Assembly: GCF_001984215.1 (NCBI RefSeq) | Contig: NZ_CP019420.1 | Location: 5,208,001 to 5,272,000 of the forward strand | Direction: 5' to 3' | Length of the DNA stretch: 64,000 bases | DNA from: Mycobacterium sp. MS1601 | GTDB lineage: Bacteria; Actinomycetota; Actinomycetes; Mycobacteriales; Mycobacteriaceae | Part shown: piece after piece, positions 1 to 7,437 of the stretch | Position numbering within the stretch: position 1 is the stretch's first letter | Layout of the letters: every line of letters begins with the position of its first letter | Position numbers and translations under genes: made by a program | The notes under the pieces: model-generated | The model's input: the letters and a program-made list of their open reading frames with translations, nothing else | Databases searched by the model: none | Told to the model about the DNA's origin: nothing

Positions 1-1
1 T

Positions 2-1324
2 GTGACAGGGATCGTCATGGTGGCGCTGCTGGTGTGCCTGATCCCGACCACCATTGGTGCGCTGCTGAGCGCCATCGGCATCGCGGGCATGGACCGACTG
101 GTGCAGCGTAACGTGCTGGCCATGTCCGGCAGGGCCGTCGAGGCGGCCGGTGACGTCAACACCCTACTGCTCGACAAGACCGGCACTATCACCATGGGCA
201 ACCGTCAGGCCAGCGATTTCCTGCCGCTTCCCGGCGTCGACCTGGCAACCCTGGCCGACGCTGCACAACTGTCCAGTCTCGCCGACGAGACGCCCGAGGG
301 ACGCTCTATCGTGGTGCACGCCAAAGAAGCTCACGGTCTTCGGGCACGCACCCCGGGTGAGTTGTCCGGTGCGCAGTGGGTCGAGTTCACCGCCACCACC
401 CGGATGTCGGGCGTCGATCTGGAGGACGGCCAGTCCCTGCGTAAAGGTGCTGCAGGTTCGGTCGCGGAATGGGTGCGTAGCCTGGGCGGCACGGTGCCAG
501 CTGAGCTCACCGACATCGTCAACGACGTCTCCAATTCCGGTGGCACGCCTCTGGTGGTCGGCCGGGCGCGCAACGGCGGAGCTGATGTGCTTGGTGTCGT
601 CCATCTCAAAGACGTGGTGAAACACGGGATGCGGCAACGCTTCGACGAGATGCGCCGCATGGGCATCCGCACGGTGATGATCACCGGCGACAACCCGATG
701 ACCGCCAAGGCCATTGCCGACGAGGCAGGGGTGGACGACTTCCTGGCCGAAGCCACACCGGAGGACAAGCTGGCGCTGATCAAGAAAGAACAAGCCGGCG
801 GCCGACTGGTCGCGATGACCGGTGACGGCACCAATGACGCGCCTGCGCTGGCGCAAGCTGATGTGGGTGTGGCGATGAACACCGGCACCTCGGCAGCCAA
901 AGAGGCGGGCAACATGGTGGATCTGGATTCCGACCCCACCAAGCTGATCGAGATCGTCGAGATCGGCAAGCAGCTACTGATCACCCGTGGCGCGCTGACC
1001 ACGTTCTCCATCGCCAACGACATCGCCAAGTACTTCGCCATCATTCCGGCGCTGTTCGTGACGCTGTTCCCCGGCCTGGACCTGCTCAACATCATGCGGT
1101 TGCACAGCCCGCAGTCGGCGATTCTGTCGGCGGTGATCTTCAACGCGATCGTAATCGTGTTCCTCATCCCGTTGGCACTCAAAGGTGTTCGCTACACCCC
1201 GGCCAGTGCGTCCAAGTTGCTGAGCCGCAACCTCCTGGTTTACGGCCTCGGCGGCATCGTCGCACCGTTCGTCGGTATCAAACTCATCGACCTCGTGATC
1301 CAGCTCTTCCCCGGGATGTCCTGA
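2..1324 (+). CDS. kdpB: Potassium-transporting P-type ATPase KdpB, C-terminal part (5' end outside window)
   Basis: This is the catalytic subunit of the high-affinity KdpFABC potassium pump in the inner membrane, and the gene enters from the left edge. The visible 440 residues hold the M4 segment with CLIPTTIG, the phosphorylation motif DKTGT at fragment residues 58-62 (its Asp is phosphorylated by ATP), MITGD near 228, the hinge motif GDGTNDAP near 277, and the last three membrane helices. The family is about 680-700 residues long, so roughly the first 250 (actuator domain and early helices) lie outside. kdpC starts 1 nt after the stop, as expected for a kdpFABC operon. Family assignment is certain; the true start cannot be seen. 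Confidence 0.97.
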   Translation: MTGIVMVALLVCLIPTTIGALLSAIGIAGMDRLVQRNVLAMSGRAVEAAGDVNTLLLDKTGTITMGNRQASDFLPLPGVDLATLADAAQLSSLADETPEGRSIVVHAKEAHGLRARTPGELSGAQWVEFTATTRMSGVDLEDGQSLRKGAAGSVAEWVRSLGGTVPAELTDIVNDVSNSGGTPLVVGRARNGGADVLGVVHLKDVVKHGMRQRFDEMRRMGIRTVMITGDNPMTAKAIADEAGVDDFLAEATPEDKLALIKKEQAGGRLVAMTGDGTNDAPALAQADVGVAMNTGTSAAKEAGNMVDLDSDPTKLIEIVEIGKQLLITRGALTTFSIANDIAKYFAIIPALFVTLFPGLDLLNIMRLHSPQSAILSAVIFNAIVIVFLIPLALKGVRYTPASASKLLSRNLLVYGLGGIVAPFVGIKLIDLVIQLFPGMS

Positions 1325-1325
1325 C

Positions 1326-2189
1326 ATGTCTATCACCAACATCATCCGTCAACACTGGGCGGCGTTACGCGCGCTGCTCCTGCTCACCGTCCTGCTCGGA
1401 CTGGTGTACCCGCTCCTGGTCTGGGCCGTTGCCCAGGTCCCCGGGCTGAAGGACAACGCCGACGGATCCCTCGTCGAGGTCAACGGCCAGGTGGTCGGCA
1501 GCAGTCGCATCGGTCAGATGTTCACTGATGCCAGTGGCAACCCGCTGCCGCAATACTTCCAGTCGCGGCCCTCGGCGTCAGGTGGCGGTTACGACCCGAT
1601 GGCGACCAGCGCGTCGAACCTCGGACCTGAGGACATGATCGACACCGAGGACCGTTCCAGTTTGCTCACCCTGGTGTGCAGTCGAAGCCTCGCCATCGGA
1701 GAGCTCGAGGGGGTCGACGGGACACGGCCGTTCTGCACCAATGACGGTGTGGGCGCGGTGCTCTCGGTGATCGCCCCCCGCGACGCCTCGGGACAGGTGG
1801 CCAACCCCACCCAGGTGGTCAGCGTCAACCAGTGGTGCGGCACTACCGCCACCCCGTTCATCACCACCTATGAGGGTGTGCGGGTGGAGTGCAACGACGG
1901 CACCCAGGACATCGCGGCGGGTCAGATCGTTCCGGTAGAAGGCACCACGCTCCAGCCGAAGATTCCCGCGGACGCGGTGACAGCCAGCGGCAGCGGCTTG
2001 GACCCGGACATCTCACCGGCCTATGCCGAACTACAGGTGCAGCGGGTTGCGCAGGAACGCGGGATGAGCGCCGACGAGGTGCGACAGATCGTCGCGGCGC
2101 ACACCACCGGCCGATCACTCGGATTCATGGGGGAGCCCGCGGTCAACGTGCTTGGGGTCAATCTGGCCCTCGACGGGCGTGATGGTTAG
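1326..2189 (+). CDS. kdpC: Potassium-transporting ATPase KdpC subunit, enlarged form
   Basis: KdpC is the single-span accessory subunit of the Kdp pump. An N-terminal membrane anchor lies at about residues 14-38. Family blocks are visible before the insertion ([20 protein letters not shown]) and after it ([27 protein letters not shown]). The protein has 287 residues against about 190 in E. coli and M. tuberculosis. The extra 90-100 residues (about 103-210) sit between the NLGP block and the [10 protein letters not shown] block and contain four cysteines (118, 137, 171, 189), all in the extracytoplasmic domain. Whether the insertion forms disulfides is inference. The ATG start is 1 nt downstream of kdpB. 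Confidence 0.95.
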   Translation: MSITNIIRQHWAALRALLLLTVLLGLVYPLLVWAVAQVPGLKDNADGSLVEVNGQVVGSSRIGQMFTDASGNPLPQYFQSRPSASGGGYDPMATSASNLGPEDMIDTEDRSSLLTLVCSRSLAIGELEGVDGTRPFCTNDGVGAVLSVIAPRDASGQVANPTQVVSVNQWCGTTATPFITTYEGVRVECNDGTQDIAAGQIVPVEGTTLQPKIPADAVTASGSGLDPDISPAYAELQVQRVAQERGMSADEVRQIVAAHTTGRSLGFMGEPAVNVLGVNLALDGRDG

Positions 2190-2211
2190 GCCCGTTGTCA
2201 TGTCTGCCAGG

Positions 2212-2239
2212 CGCGCACTCGGTATCTACCGGGTGCGCG
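2212..2239 (+). terminator. Strong hairpin between kdpC and the kdpD relic
   Basis: Arms 2212-2224 and 2227-2239 pair over 13 bp with a single G-U wobble and an apparent loop of 2 nt, realistically 4. It begins about 22 nt after the kdpC stop. No U-tract follows, so it is at best an intrinsic terminator without a U-tail, or an mRNA-stabilising or attenuating hairpin at the 3' end of the pump operon. Confidence 0.5.
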
Positions 2240-2264
2240 TCTTGGTCGGCGAGGTGCCCACCAC

Positions 2265-2785
2265 GTGAGTATCAGCGGACACCGGTCGAAGCGCGGTGAG
2301 TTGCGTATTTATTTGGGTGCGGCTCCTGGTGTGGGTAAGACGTTCGCGATGCTCGGTGAAGCGCATCGACGGCTGGAGCGTGGCACTGATGTGGTGGCCC
2401 AGATCACCGGCATCGAGCAGAAGGAAACCGTGCCCGATGCGGTGGTGCGCAGCCGCGAAACCTACCTGCAGCAGTCGGTCTCGCTGTTGCGCGACGCCCT
2501 GGTCGGTGAGCCTGCTCTCGTCGCGTGTGTCGGCGAAACACCCTGTGTGGATGTCGAATCCGCTGACACCGCCGTCGAGGTCGGCGACGACGAATTCTGG
2601 CTGCTGATGTCCGGCCGTAAGCTGGCGGCCCGGGACCTGCGCACACCACTGGCTGCCGCCAAGGCCGCCGTGTCCAGCCTGCGCAGCGAGGAGGTCGACT
2701 TCTCCCCGGGCGACACCGCCGAACTGTTGGCCCCGGCGGCGGGCTGACCGTGATCGTCGATCTAGCCGCCGCAGGTGCGCAATGA
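2265..2785 (+). pseudogene. kdpD: kdpD relic: sensor kinase with several internal deletions
   Basis: A 160-codon frame starts with the KdpD N-terminal domain, including the Walker-A-like GAAPGVGKT at residues 19-27. It then jumps through short pieces that are far apart in full KdpD (about 850-900 residues): a TGIEQKE segment from the KdpD domain, a GAF-region piece (CVGETPCVDVESADTA, EVGDDEFWLLM), and the region after the H-box (DLRTPLAAAK). The phospho-acceptor His is absent: the residue before DLRTPL is Arg (AARDLRTPL instead of SHDLRTPL). All transmembrane segments and the ATP-binding domain are missing. The frame stops at 2745. The family C-terminal tail (GGLTVIVDL) follows in another frame at 2738-2785, and its TGA overlaps the kdpE start. 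It cannot act as a kinase. The alignment is from memory of mycobacterial KdpD. Confidence 0.88.
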
Positions 2786-3468
2786 CCCGCACACGGGTAC
2801 TGGTGATCGACGACGAACCACAGATCCTGCGGGCACTGCGGATCAACCTGTCCGTGCGCGGCTACGACGTCCACACCGCCGCCACCGGAGCCCAAGCCCT
2901 ACACACCGCCGCCGCGCACCCACCTGACGTGGTGATCCTCGATCTCGGGCTGCCCGACATCTCCGGCATCGACGTCCTAGCCGGACTGCGCGGGTGGCTC
3001 ACGGCACCGGTGATCGTGCTCTCGGCACGCACCGACTCCTCAGACAAAGTACAAGCACTCGACGCCGGAGCCGACGACTACGTCACCAAACCCTTCGGCA
3101 TGGACGAATTCCTGGCCCGGTTACGGGCCGCCGTGCGACGGGCCACCACAACCCCGGAGACCGACGAACCAATCATCGAAACCTCCTCCTTCACCGTCGA
3201 TCTGGCCACCAAAAAAGTCACCCGCAACGGCACCGAAGTCCACCTGACCCCCACCGAATGGGGCATCCTCGAAATGCTGGTACGCCACCGCGGCAAGCTC
3301 GTCAGCCGCCAAGAACTCCTCAAAGAAGTCTGGGGCCCGGCCTACGCCACCGAAACCCACTACCTACGCGTCTACCTCGCCCAACTACGCCGCAAACTCG
3401 AACCCCACCCCTCACACCCCCAACACCTACTCACCGAACCCGGCATGGGATACCGCTTCCAGCAATAA
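2782..3468 (+). CDS. kdpE: Response regulator KdpE
   Basis: OmpR/PhoB-family response regulator that activates kdpFABC when potassium is low. The receiver domain spans residues 4-118, with acidic DDE at 10-12, phospho-acceptor Asp54 in VILDLGLPD, and conserved Lys in TKPFG. A winged-helix DNA-binding domain follows at about 130-226 (GKLVSRQELLKEVWG, YLRVYLAQLRRKLE, GMGYRF). The length of 228 is normal. The ATG overlaps the stop of the old kdpD tail, so the original coupling is preserved although the partner kinase is destroyed. It looks intact and may be phosphorylated by another kinase or act unphosphorylated (inference). Confidence 0.96.
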   Translation: MTRTRVLVIDDEPQILRALRINLSVRGYDVHTAATGAQALHTAAAHPPDVVILDLGLPDISGIDVLAGLRGWLTAPVIVLSARTDSSDKVQALDAGADDYVTKPFGMDEFLARLRAAVRRATTTPETDEPIIETSSFTVDLATKKVTRNGTEVHLTPTEWGILEMLVRHRGKLVSRQELLKEVWGPAYATETHYLRVYLAQLRRKLEPHPSHPQHLLTEPGMGYRFQQ

Positions 3469-3579
3469 CCCGTCCAATGACCCGTCGCGTCGTCAATATC
3501 GCGCAAGGATCCGTGAACTGTCCGTCAGGGGAGCGTATGAACGCTCGCATCGCGCCTCTGGCGGCCGTAGACCGGAGAC

Positions 3580-4248
3580 ATGACACTTGCTTTGGACCGA
3601 ACCGATGGTGAACCCCTCCCCACTGCGGCGCCGACGTCCCGCGTCGGCGTCAACGCCGGCTGCAGCATCCCCGCTGCAGCGCTGGACAACCGGGAGTTGG
3701 CCGCGTGGATCCGTTCTCACGGCGTCTCGGTGACCGCACGCGACGATCACGACCTCGACCTGGTGCAGTTCCACAACATCAAGGCGGTCCAGGTGGTGTT
3801 CCGCTGCGGCTACGGCACCGATGTCCTTCGTCGAGCGGTGGCGGTCGGTGCGTCACGATTCATCGTCAGTTCAGCCCATCACATGGCGAGGATCTCGGAA
3901 TGTGCACACGCCACCAAGTACCTTCACCTCGATGAGGCGGCACCACTGATGCTGGGGGACAGGCGGTTGCGGGTCGTCGGCCTGCACACCGACGTGACGG
4001 AACACAGCGACGTGGCCGGCTGGAGTTCGGCGGTGCAGCGTCTGCTGGCTCGGGCGGCGGTGCTGAATGCGTGCGGGGCGACCGTCAAGCGCATCACCCT
4101 GAGCGGTGGACCAACACACATGTGGCTGGGCGCCGACCATCCGGGCGCGCGCGCCATCGCCGATGCAGTGGACCGAGCACTGTCCGACGAGTGCCGCAAC
4201 TGGGCGCTGCCCAGGCCGGCGGTAACGCTCGCGGCACTGACGAACTGA
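3580..4248 (+). CDS. Protein resembling the barrel domain of group IV PLP decarboxylases (LysA-like); function unknown
   Basis: The protein has 222 residues. Segments such as NIKAVQVVFRCGYG, LRRAVAVGASRF and RLRVVGLHTDV followed by ITLSGGP recall the PLP-binding TIM barrel of diaminopimelate/ornithine decarboxylases (lysine region, G-H-x-H region, Gly-rich phosphate region). It is about half the length of LysA (about 420-450), lacks the C-terminal beta domain, and the glycine loop reads SGGP. Enzyme activity is therefore doubtful. It follows kdpE by 111 nt and faces the XRE-TetR gene. A GGAGA sequence stands just before the ATG. The gene is convincing by length and codon pattern; the family call is weak. 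Confidence 0.55.
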   Translation: MTLALDRTDGEPLPTAAPTSRVGVNAGCSIPAAALDNRELAAWIRSHGVSVTARDDHDLDLVQFHNIKAVQVVFRCGYGTDVLRRAVAVGASRFIVSSAHHMARISECAHATKYLHLDEAAPLMLGDRRLRVVGLHTDVTEHSDVAGWSSAVQRLLARAAVLNACGATVKRITLSGGPTHMWLGADHPGARAIADAVDRALSDECRNWALPRPAVTLAALTN

Positions 4249-4312
4249 CCATGGACGGCACGTATGCCGCCGGAACCTACCGGCTGCGTCGTGGAAAACC
4301 TGATGCAGCTCG

Positions 4313-5161
4313 TCACCGGGCTGGCGGCCGAAGGTCAGCCGCACCGATCATCTGCAACGCCATCTCCGAGTAACGGGTGGCCACGTCGAACGCCGAGGTG
4401 GGACCGGAGATGTCGAACCACTGCGGCAGGGACGTGCACATGGTGACGATGGCCCGGCCGGTTTCCAGCGGTCGCGGGCAGTGCGCCGAACCCTCGGTGA
4501 TCGCCGCGCGGATCTCGCGGTCGATGAGGTGCTGAATGGCGCTGCGGCGTGCGGCGATTCGAGAGCGGTCGGGTTCATCGAGGCTACGCATCTCGCTGGA
4601 ACCGATGAACGCCAGGTCGGCGCGCAGCGTGTGAAACAGGGCTAGCGCCTCCACTTCCAGCCGCAGGCGGCGCAGTGGGTCCTCGGCGTCGGCGGCGGCG
4701 CCGTGGGTGCGCCACTCCACCTCGTCCATCGTCAGGTCGAGGATGGTGACCAGGATCAGCTGCTTGCTGGGGTAGTAGTGGTACACACCGGCCAGGCTCA
4801 TCCCTGCGCGCTGGGCGATGGCACGCATGGTCGAGCCGTGATAACCGGTGTTGACGAAGGTGGCGATGGCGGCGTCGGTGACAGCGTCGAGGTCCAGTGT
4901 CGGGAACGAGCGCCAGTGTGTCTGAGGCGCCGCGGCAGCCGGACCGGCAGATTCCGGAATCCTACTGGGCTGCAACAGCTCTGCTGGTGTGATTCCGAAT
5001 GCGTCGGCGAACTGGGCCAGACGGGTCAGCGAAAGCCCGGTGCTGCCGTTCTCCACGGCGCAGACCGTCCCCGGACTGACCTCGAGCCGGCGCGCGAGTT
5101 CGCGCATGGACCAGCCGTGATCAACCCGCAGCGCCCGGATCCGGTCCCCGACAGATATCAC
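4313..5161 (-). CDS. Dual helix-turn-helix regulator: XRE domain fused to TetR domain
   Basis: The 282-residue protein has two complete DNA-binding modules. Residues 1-63 form an XRE/Cro-type HTH (IRALRVDHGWSMRELARRLE, ending ITPAELLQP). Residues about 90-140 form a TetR-type HTH (TMRAIAQRAGMSLAGVYHYY, PSKQLI), followed by a C-terminal ligand-binding half. The GTG start follows a 21-bp perfect palindrome at once, with a TAAGCT hexamer 6 nt from the GTG, so it looks like a leaderless, self-repressed gene. It is divergent from the acyl-CoA dehydrogenase gene and probably controls it. The ligand is unknown; an acyl-CoA is likely from context (inference). Confidence 0.9.
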   Translation of the reverse strand: MISVGDRIRALRVDHGWSMRELARRLEVSPGTVCAVENGSTGLSLTRLAQFADAFGITPAELLQPSRIPESAGPAAAAPQTHWRSFPTLDLDAVTDAAIATFVNTGYHGSTMRAIAQRAGMSLAGVYHYYPSKQLILVTILDLTMDEVEWRTHGAAADAEDPLRRLRLEVEALALFHTLRADLAFIGSSEMRSLDEPDRSRIAARRSAIQHLIDREIRAAITEGSAHCPRPLETGRAIVTMCTSLPQWFDISGPTSAFDVATRYSEMALQMIGAADLRPPAR

Positions 5162-5182
5162 GCGTTCAGCTTAGCTGAACGC
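5162..5182. promoter_or_regulatory. 21-bp perfect palindrome, likely operator of the XRE-TetR regulator
   Basis: Left arm GCGTTCAGCT, centre T, right arm AGCTGAACGC: a perfect 21-bp palindrome touching the regulator's GTG start. On the minus strand it contains TAAGCT at the -10 position. Binding would block the regulator's own promoter and could also act on the divergent gene, whose -10 lies about 50 nt away. The pairing of this site with this regulator is inferred from position. Confidence 0.75.
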
Positions 5183-5232
5183 CCTCCAAGCCTCTGAACT
5201 GTAACTATGGACACAGGCCCGGTCGTTCGATC

Positions 5233-5238
5233 TAGCAT
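5233..5238 (+). promoter_or_regulatory. -10 element TAGCAT for a leaderless acyl-CoA dehydrogenase transcript
   Basis: TAGCAT fits the mycobacterial TANNNT -10 and lies exactly 7 nt before the ATG at 5246. This places the predicted transcription start on the A of the start codon and argues for 5246 rather than the upstream ATG at 5207. Confidence 0.5.
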
Positions 5239-5245
5239 CGCTGAC

Positions 5246-6418
5246 ATGACCGACGACCTGGTTGCGCGCACGGCAGCGTTCATCGAGACCCACGTTCAAC
5301 ACGTCGACGACCAGCACGACGGTGACATCGAGGCAGCGGGCGGCGATCAGCTGCGGGTGCGCCTCCAGGATGCTGCGCGGGCGGCCGGTGTGTTCGCGCC
5401 TCAGGCGCCGCCGGACTGCGGTGGTCTGGGGCTGGGCATGGTCGCTCGCGCAGCGGTGTTCGAGGAGGCCGGCTACTCGTTGTTCGGACCTCTCGCCACC
5501 GGGATCGCCGCACCTGACGAGGGCAACATCCATCTTCTGGATGCGGTCGCCACGCAGAAGCAACGGGCGCAGTATCTGCAGCCGCTGGCCCGCGGCGAGG
5601 TCCGGTCGGGGTTCGCGATGACAGAGCCTGCACCGGGAGCGGGCAGCGACCCGGCCGCGCTGAACACCCGCGCCACCAAGGTCGACGGTGGCTGGATCAT
5701 CAACGGCCGCAAATGGTTCATCACCGGTGCCGACGGCGCCGCGTTCTTCATCACCATGGCCCGCTCCAGTGGCGAACCAGGCGAGGCTGGCGGGGCGACG
5801 ATGTTTCTGATGCCCGCCCACACCGAGGGACTCGACGTCGTGCGCCACGTCGGCACCGTCGACAAATCGATGATCGGGGGCCACTGCGAGATCACCTTCA
5901 CCGACGCCTTTGTCCCGGACTCCGAGGTGCTCGGCGGCGTCGACGAAGGATTCCAGTACGCCCAGGTGCGGTTGGGGCCGGCGCGTATGACCCACGTCAT
6001 GCGCTGGACCGGCGCCGCCCGCCGCGCTCACGAAGTAGCCGTACGACATGTGGTGGGTCGCCAGGCGTTCGGGGCAAGGTTGGCCGACCAGGGGATGATC
6101 CAGCAGATGATCGCCGACAATGAAATCGACTTGGCGGCAACCAGAGCGCTGCTGTTGGTGGCGTGCCAGGAGCTCGACAGCGGCGCACGGGCCTCGGCCA
6201 GCACCTCGATCGCCAAGACCTTCGCCGCGGAAGCCCTGCACCGCGTAGCTGACCGCGCCACCCAGATGTGCGGCGGCATGGGGGTTTCCACCGAGCTGCC
6301 GATCGCACGCATCGCCCGTGAATTGCGGCCCTTCCGCATCTACGACGGTCCCTCGGAGGTACATCGCTGGTCACTGGCCAAGCGCGCCATCCGCAGGATC
6401 ACCGAGACCGCGCAGTGA
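5246..6418 (+). CDS. Acyl-CoA dehydrogenase family protein (ACAD10/11- or LvaC-like context)
   Basis: FAD-dependent acyl-CoA dehydrogenase fold of 390 residues. Landmarks are MTEPAPGAGSD, the NGRKWFITGA segment of the middle domain, QMCGGMGVSTELPIARI, and the C-terminal IYDGPSEVHR carrying the candidate catalytic Glu. The start at 5246 is chosen from the 7-nt-spaced -10; an in-frame ATG at 5207 would add 13 residues. Its stop overlaps the GTG of a kinase-like gene. Such pairs (ACAD10/11 fusions in animals, LvaA-LvaC in Pseudomonas) phosphorylate 4-hydroxyacyl-CoA and then rearrange it, so a role in hydroxy-fatty-acid breakdown is a reasonable inference. An ordinary acyl-CoA dehydrogenase is the alternative. 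Confidence 0.92.
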   Translation: MTDDLVARTAAFIETHVQHVDDQHDGDIEAAGGDQLRVRLQDAARAAGVFAPQAPPDCGGLGLGMVARAAVFEEAGYSLFGPLATGIAAPDEGNIHLLDAVATQKQRAQYLQPLARGEVRSGFAMTEPAPGAGSDPAALNTRATKVDGGWIINGRKWFITGADGAAFFITMARSSGEPGEAGGATMFLMPAHTEGLDVVRHVGTVDKSMIGGHCEITFTDAFVPDSEVLGGVDEGFQYAQVRLGPARMTHVMRWTGAARRAHEVAVRHVVGRQAFGARLADQGMIQQMIADNEIDLAATRALLLVACQELDSGARASASTSIAKTFAAEALHRVADRATQMCGGMGVSTELPIARIARELRPFRIYDGPSEVHRWSLAKRAIRRITETAQ

Positions 6419-7437
6419 GCTCAGCCCTGACGATCGCGGACCTCGAGGCGGTGGCCACCTGCATGCAACAGGCAGGGGAGCCCCCGTCGGGCCCGCTGCG
6501 CGCCACCGAGTTCACCGGCGGGCGTTCCAATCTCACCTACCGACTCGACGACGGACACTCGAGCTGGGTGCTGCGAACGCCACCCCGGCACGGCCGCACG
6601 CCGTCGGCTCACGATGTTGCCCGCGAGTTCATCGTCACCCGGGCGCTGGTAGCCACCGACGTCCCGGTGCCATATCCGGTGGTGTTGTGCGAGGACGATG
6701 CCGTCCTCGGTGTGCCGTTCGTGGTGACCCGCTTCGTGCCTGGCGCGTGCATCCAGTCGCGGGCCGATCTGGAGGCGGTGGATGAGGAGACGTTGCCCGG
6801 CATCGTCTCCGCGCTCGTAGACGCACTGGCCGCCCTGCATGCCGTCGACCACACTGCGGTCGGGCTCGCCGAATTCGGCCGCGCCGCGGGATACGCCGAA
6901 CGACAGATCCGGCGCTGGACCAAGCAGTGGGCATTGGTCGGCGACCCTGCCCTCACCCCACTGGCCCAGCGGTTGTCCAACCGGCTGGCTGCTGTTGATT
7001 TCGTGCAGGATTCGACTGCCGTGGTGCACGGTGACTACCGCATCGACAACACACTGCTCAACCTCTCGGGGGGAGTCATAGTCACGGCCGTGGTGGACTG
7101 GGAACTGTCCACCATCGGAGACCCCACCGCCGATGTGGCGATGATGTGCGTGTACCGGCATCCCGCGCTGGACCTGGTGCTCGGCGCACCCAGCGCCTGG
7201 GCTGACCCGCGGCTGCCGGACGCTGACCACCTCGCTGGCGCCTACGAGCGAGTCAGCGGTAAACCGCTGCAGCAGTGGGAATCGCACATGGCACTCGGCT
7301 ACTTCAAACTGGCAGTGATCGCCGCGGGCATCGATCACCGGTACCGGTCCGGCGCGGCTCACGGCTCCGGGTTCGCCGACGCGGCGCGTGCGGTGCCCGA
7401 GCTGCTTGCGGCGGGGCTGGACTGCTCTGCCGGCTGA
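6415..7437 (+). CDS. Phosphotransferase (APH/choline-kinase fold) family protein, probable hydroxyacyl-CoA kinase
   Basis: The 340-residue protein has the aminoglycoside-phosphotransferase-like kinase fold. The N-lobe contains FTGGRSNLTYRL. The catalytic loop is HGDYRIDN (HGD at residues 205-207) and the metal-binding DWE stands at 228-230 (VDWELSTIGDP). This subgroup (ACAD10 N-domain, FadE36, LvaA) is linked with acyl-CoA dehydrogenases rather than antibiotic resistance. The GTG start overlaps the stop of the preceding dehydrogenase gene by 4 nt, which implies coupling. The last 79 nt overlap the end of the convergent MFS gene. The substrate is inferred from context. Confidence 0.88.
   Translation: MSSALTIADLEAVATCMQQAGEPPSGPLRATEFTGGRSNLTYRLDDGHSSWVLRTPPRHGRTPSAHDVAREFIVTRALVATDVPVPYPVVLCEDDAVLGVPFVVTRFVPGACIQSRADLEAVDEETLPGIVSALVDALAALHAVDHTAVGLAEFGRAAGYAERQIRRWTKQWALVGDPALTPLAQRLSNRLAAVDFVQDSTAVVHGDYRIDNTLLNLSGGVIVTAVVDWELSTIGDPTADVAMMCVYRHPALDLVLGAPSAWADPRLPDADHLAGAYERVSGKPLQQWESHMALGYFKLAVIAAGIDHRYRSGAAHGSGFADAARAVPELLAAGLDCSAG

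Noticed and set aside
3531..3546. Short inverted repeat GAGCGT-ATGA-ACGCTC after kdpE as an operator
   Set aside because: Only 6-bp arms and no regulator next to it; could be chance in GC-rich DNA.
5207..5245. Longer N-terminus of the acyl-CoA dehydrogenase
   Set aside because: The ATG at 5246 has a correctly spaced -10; the extra 13 residues are not family-like.
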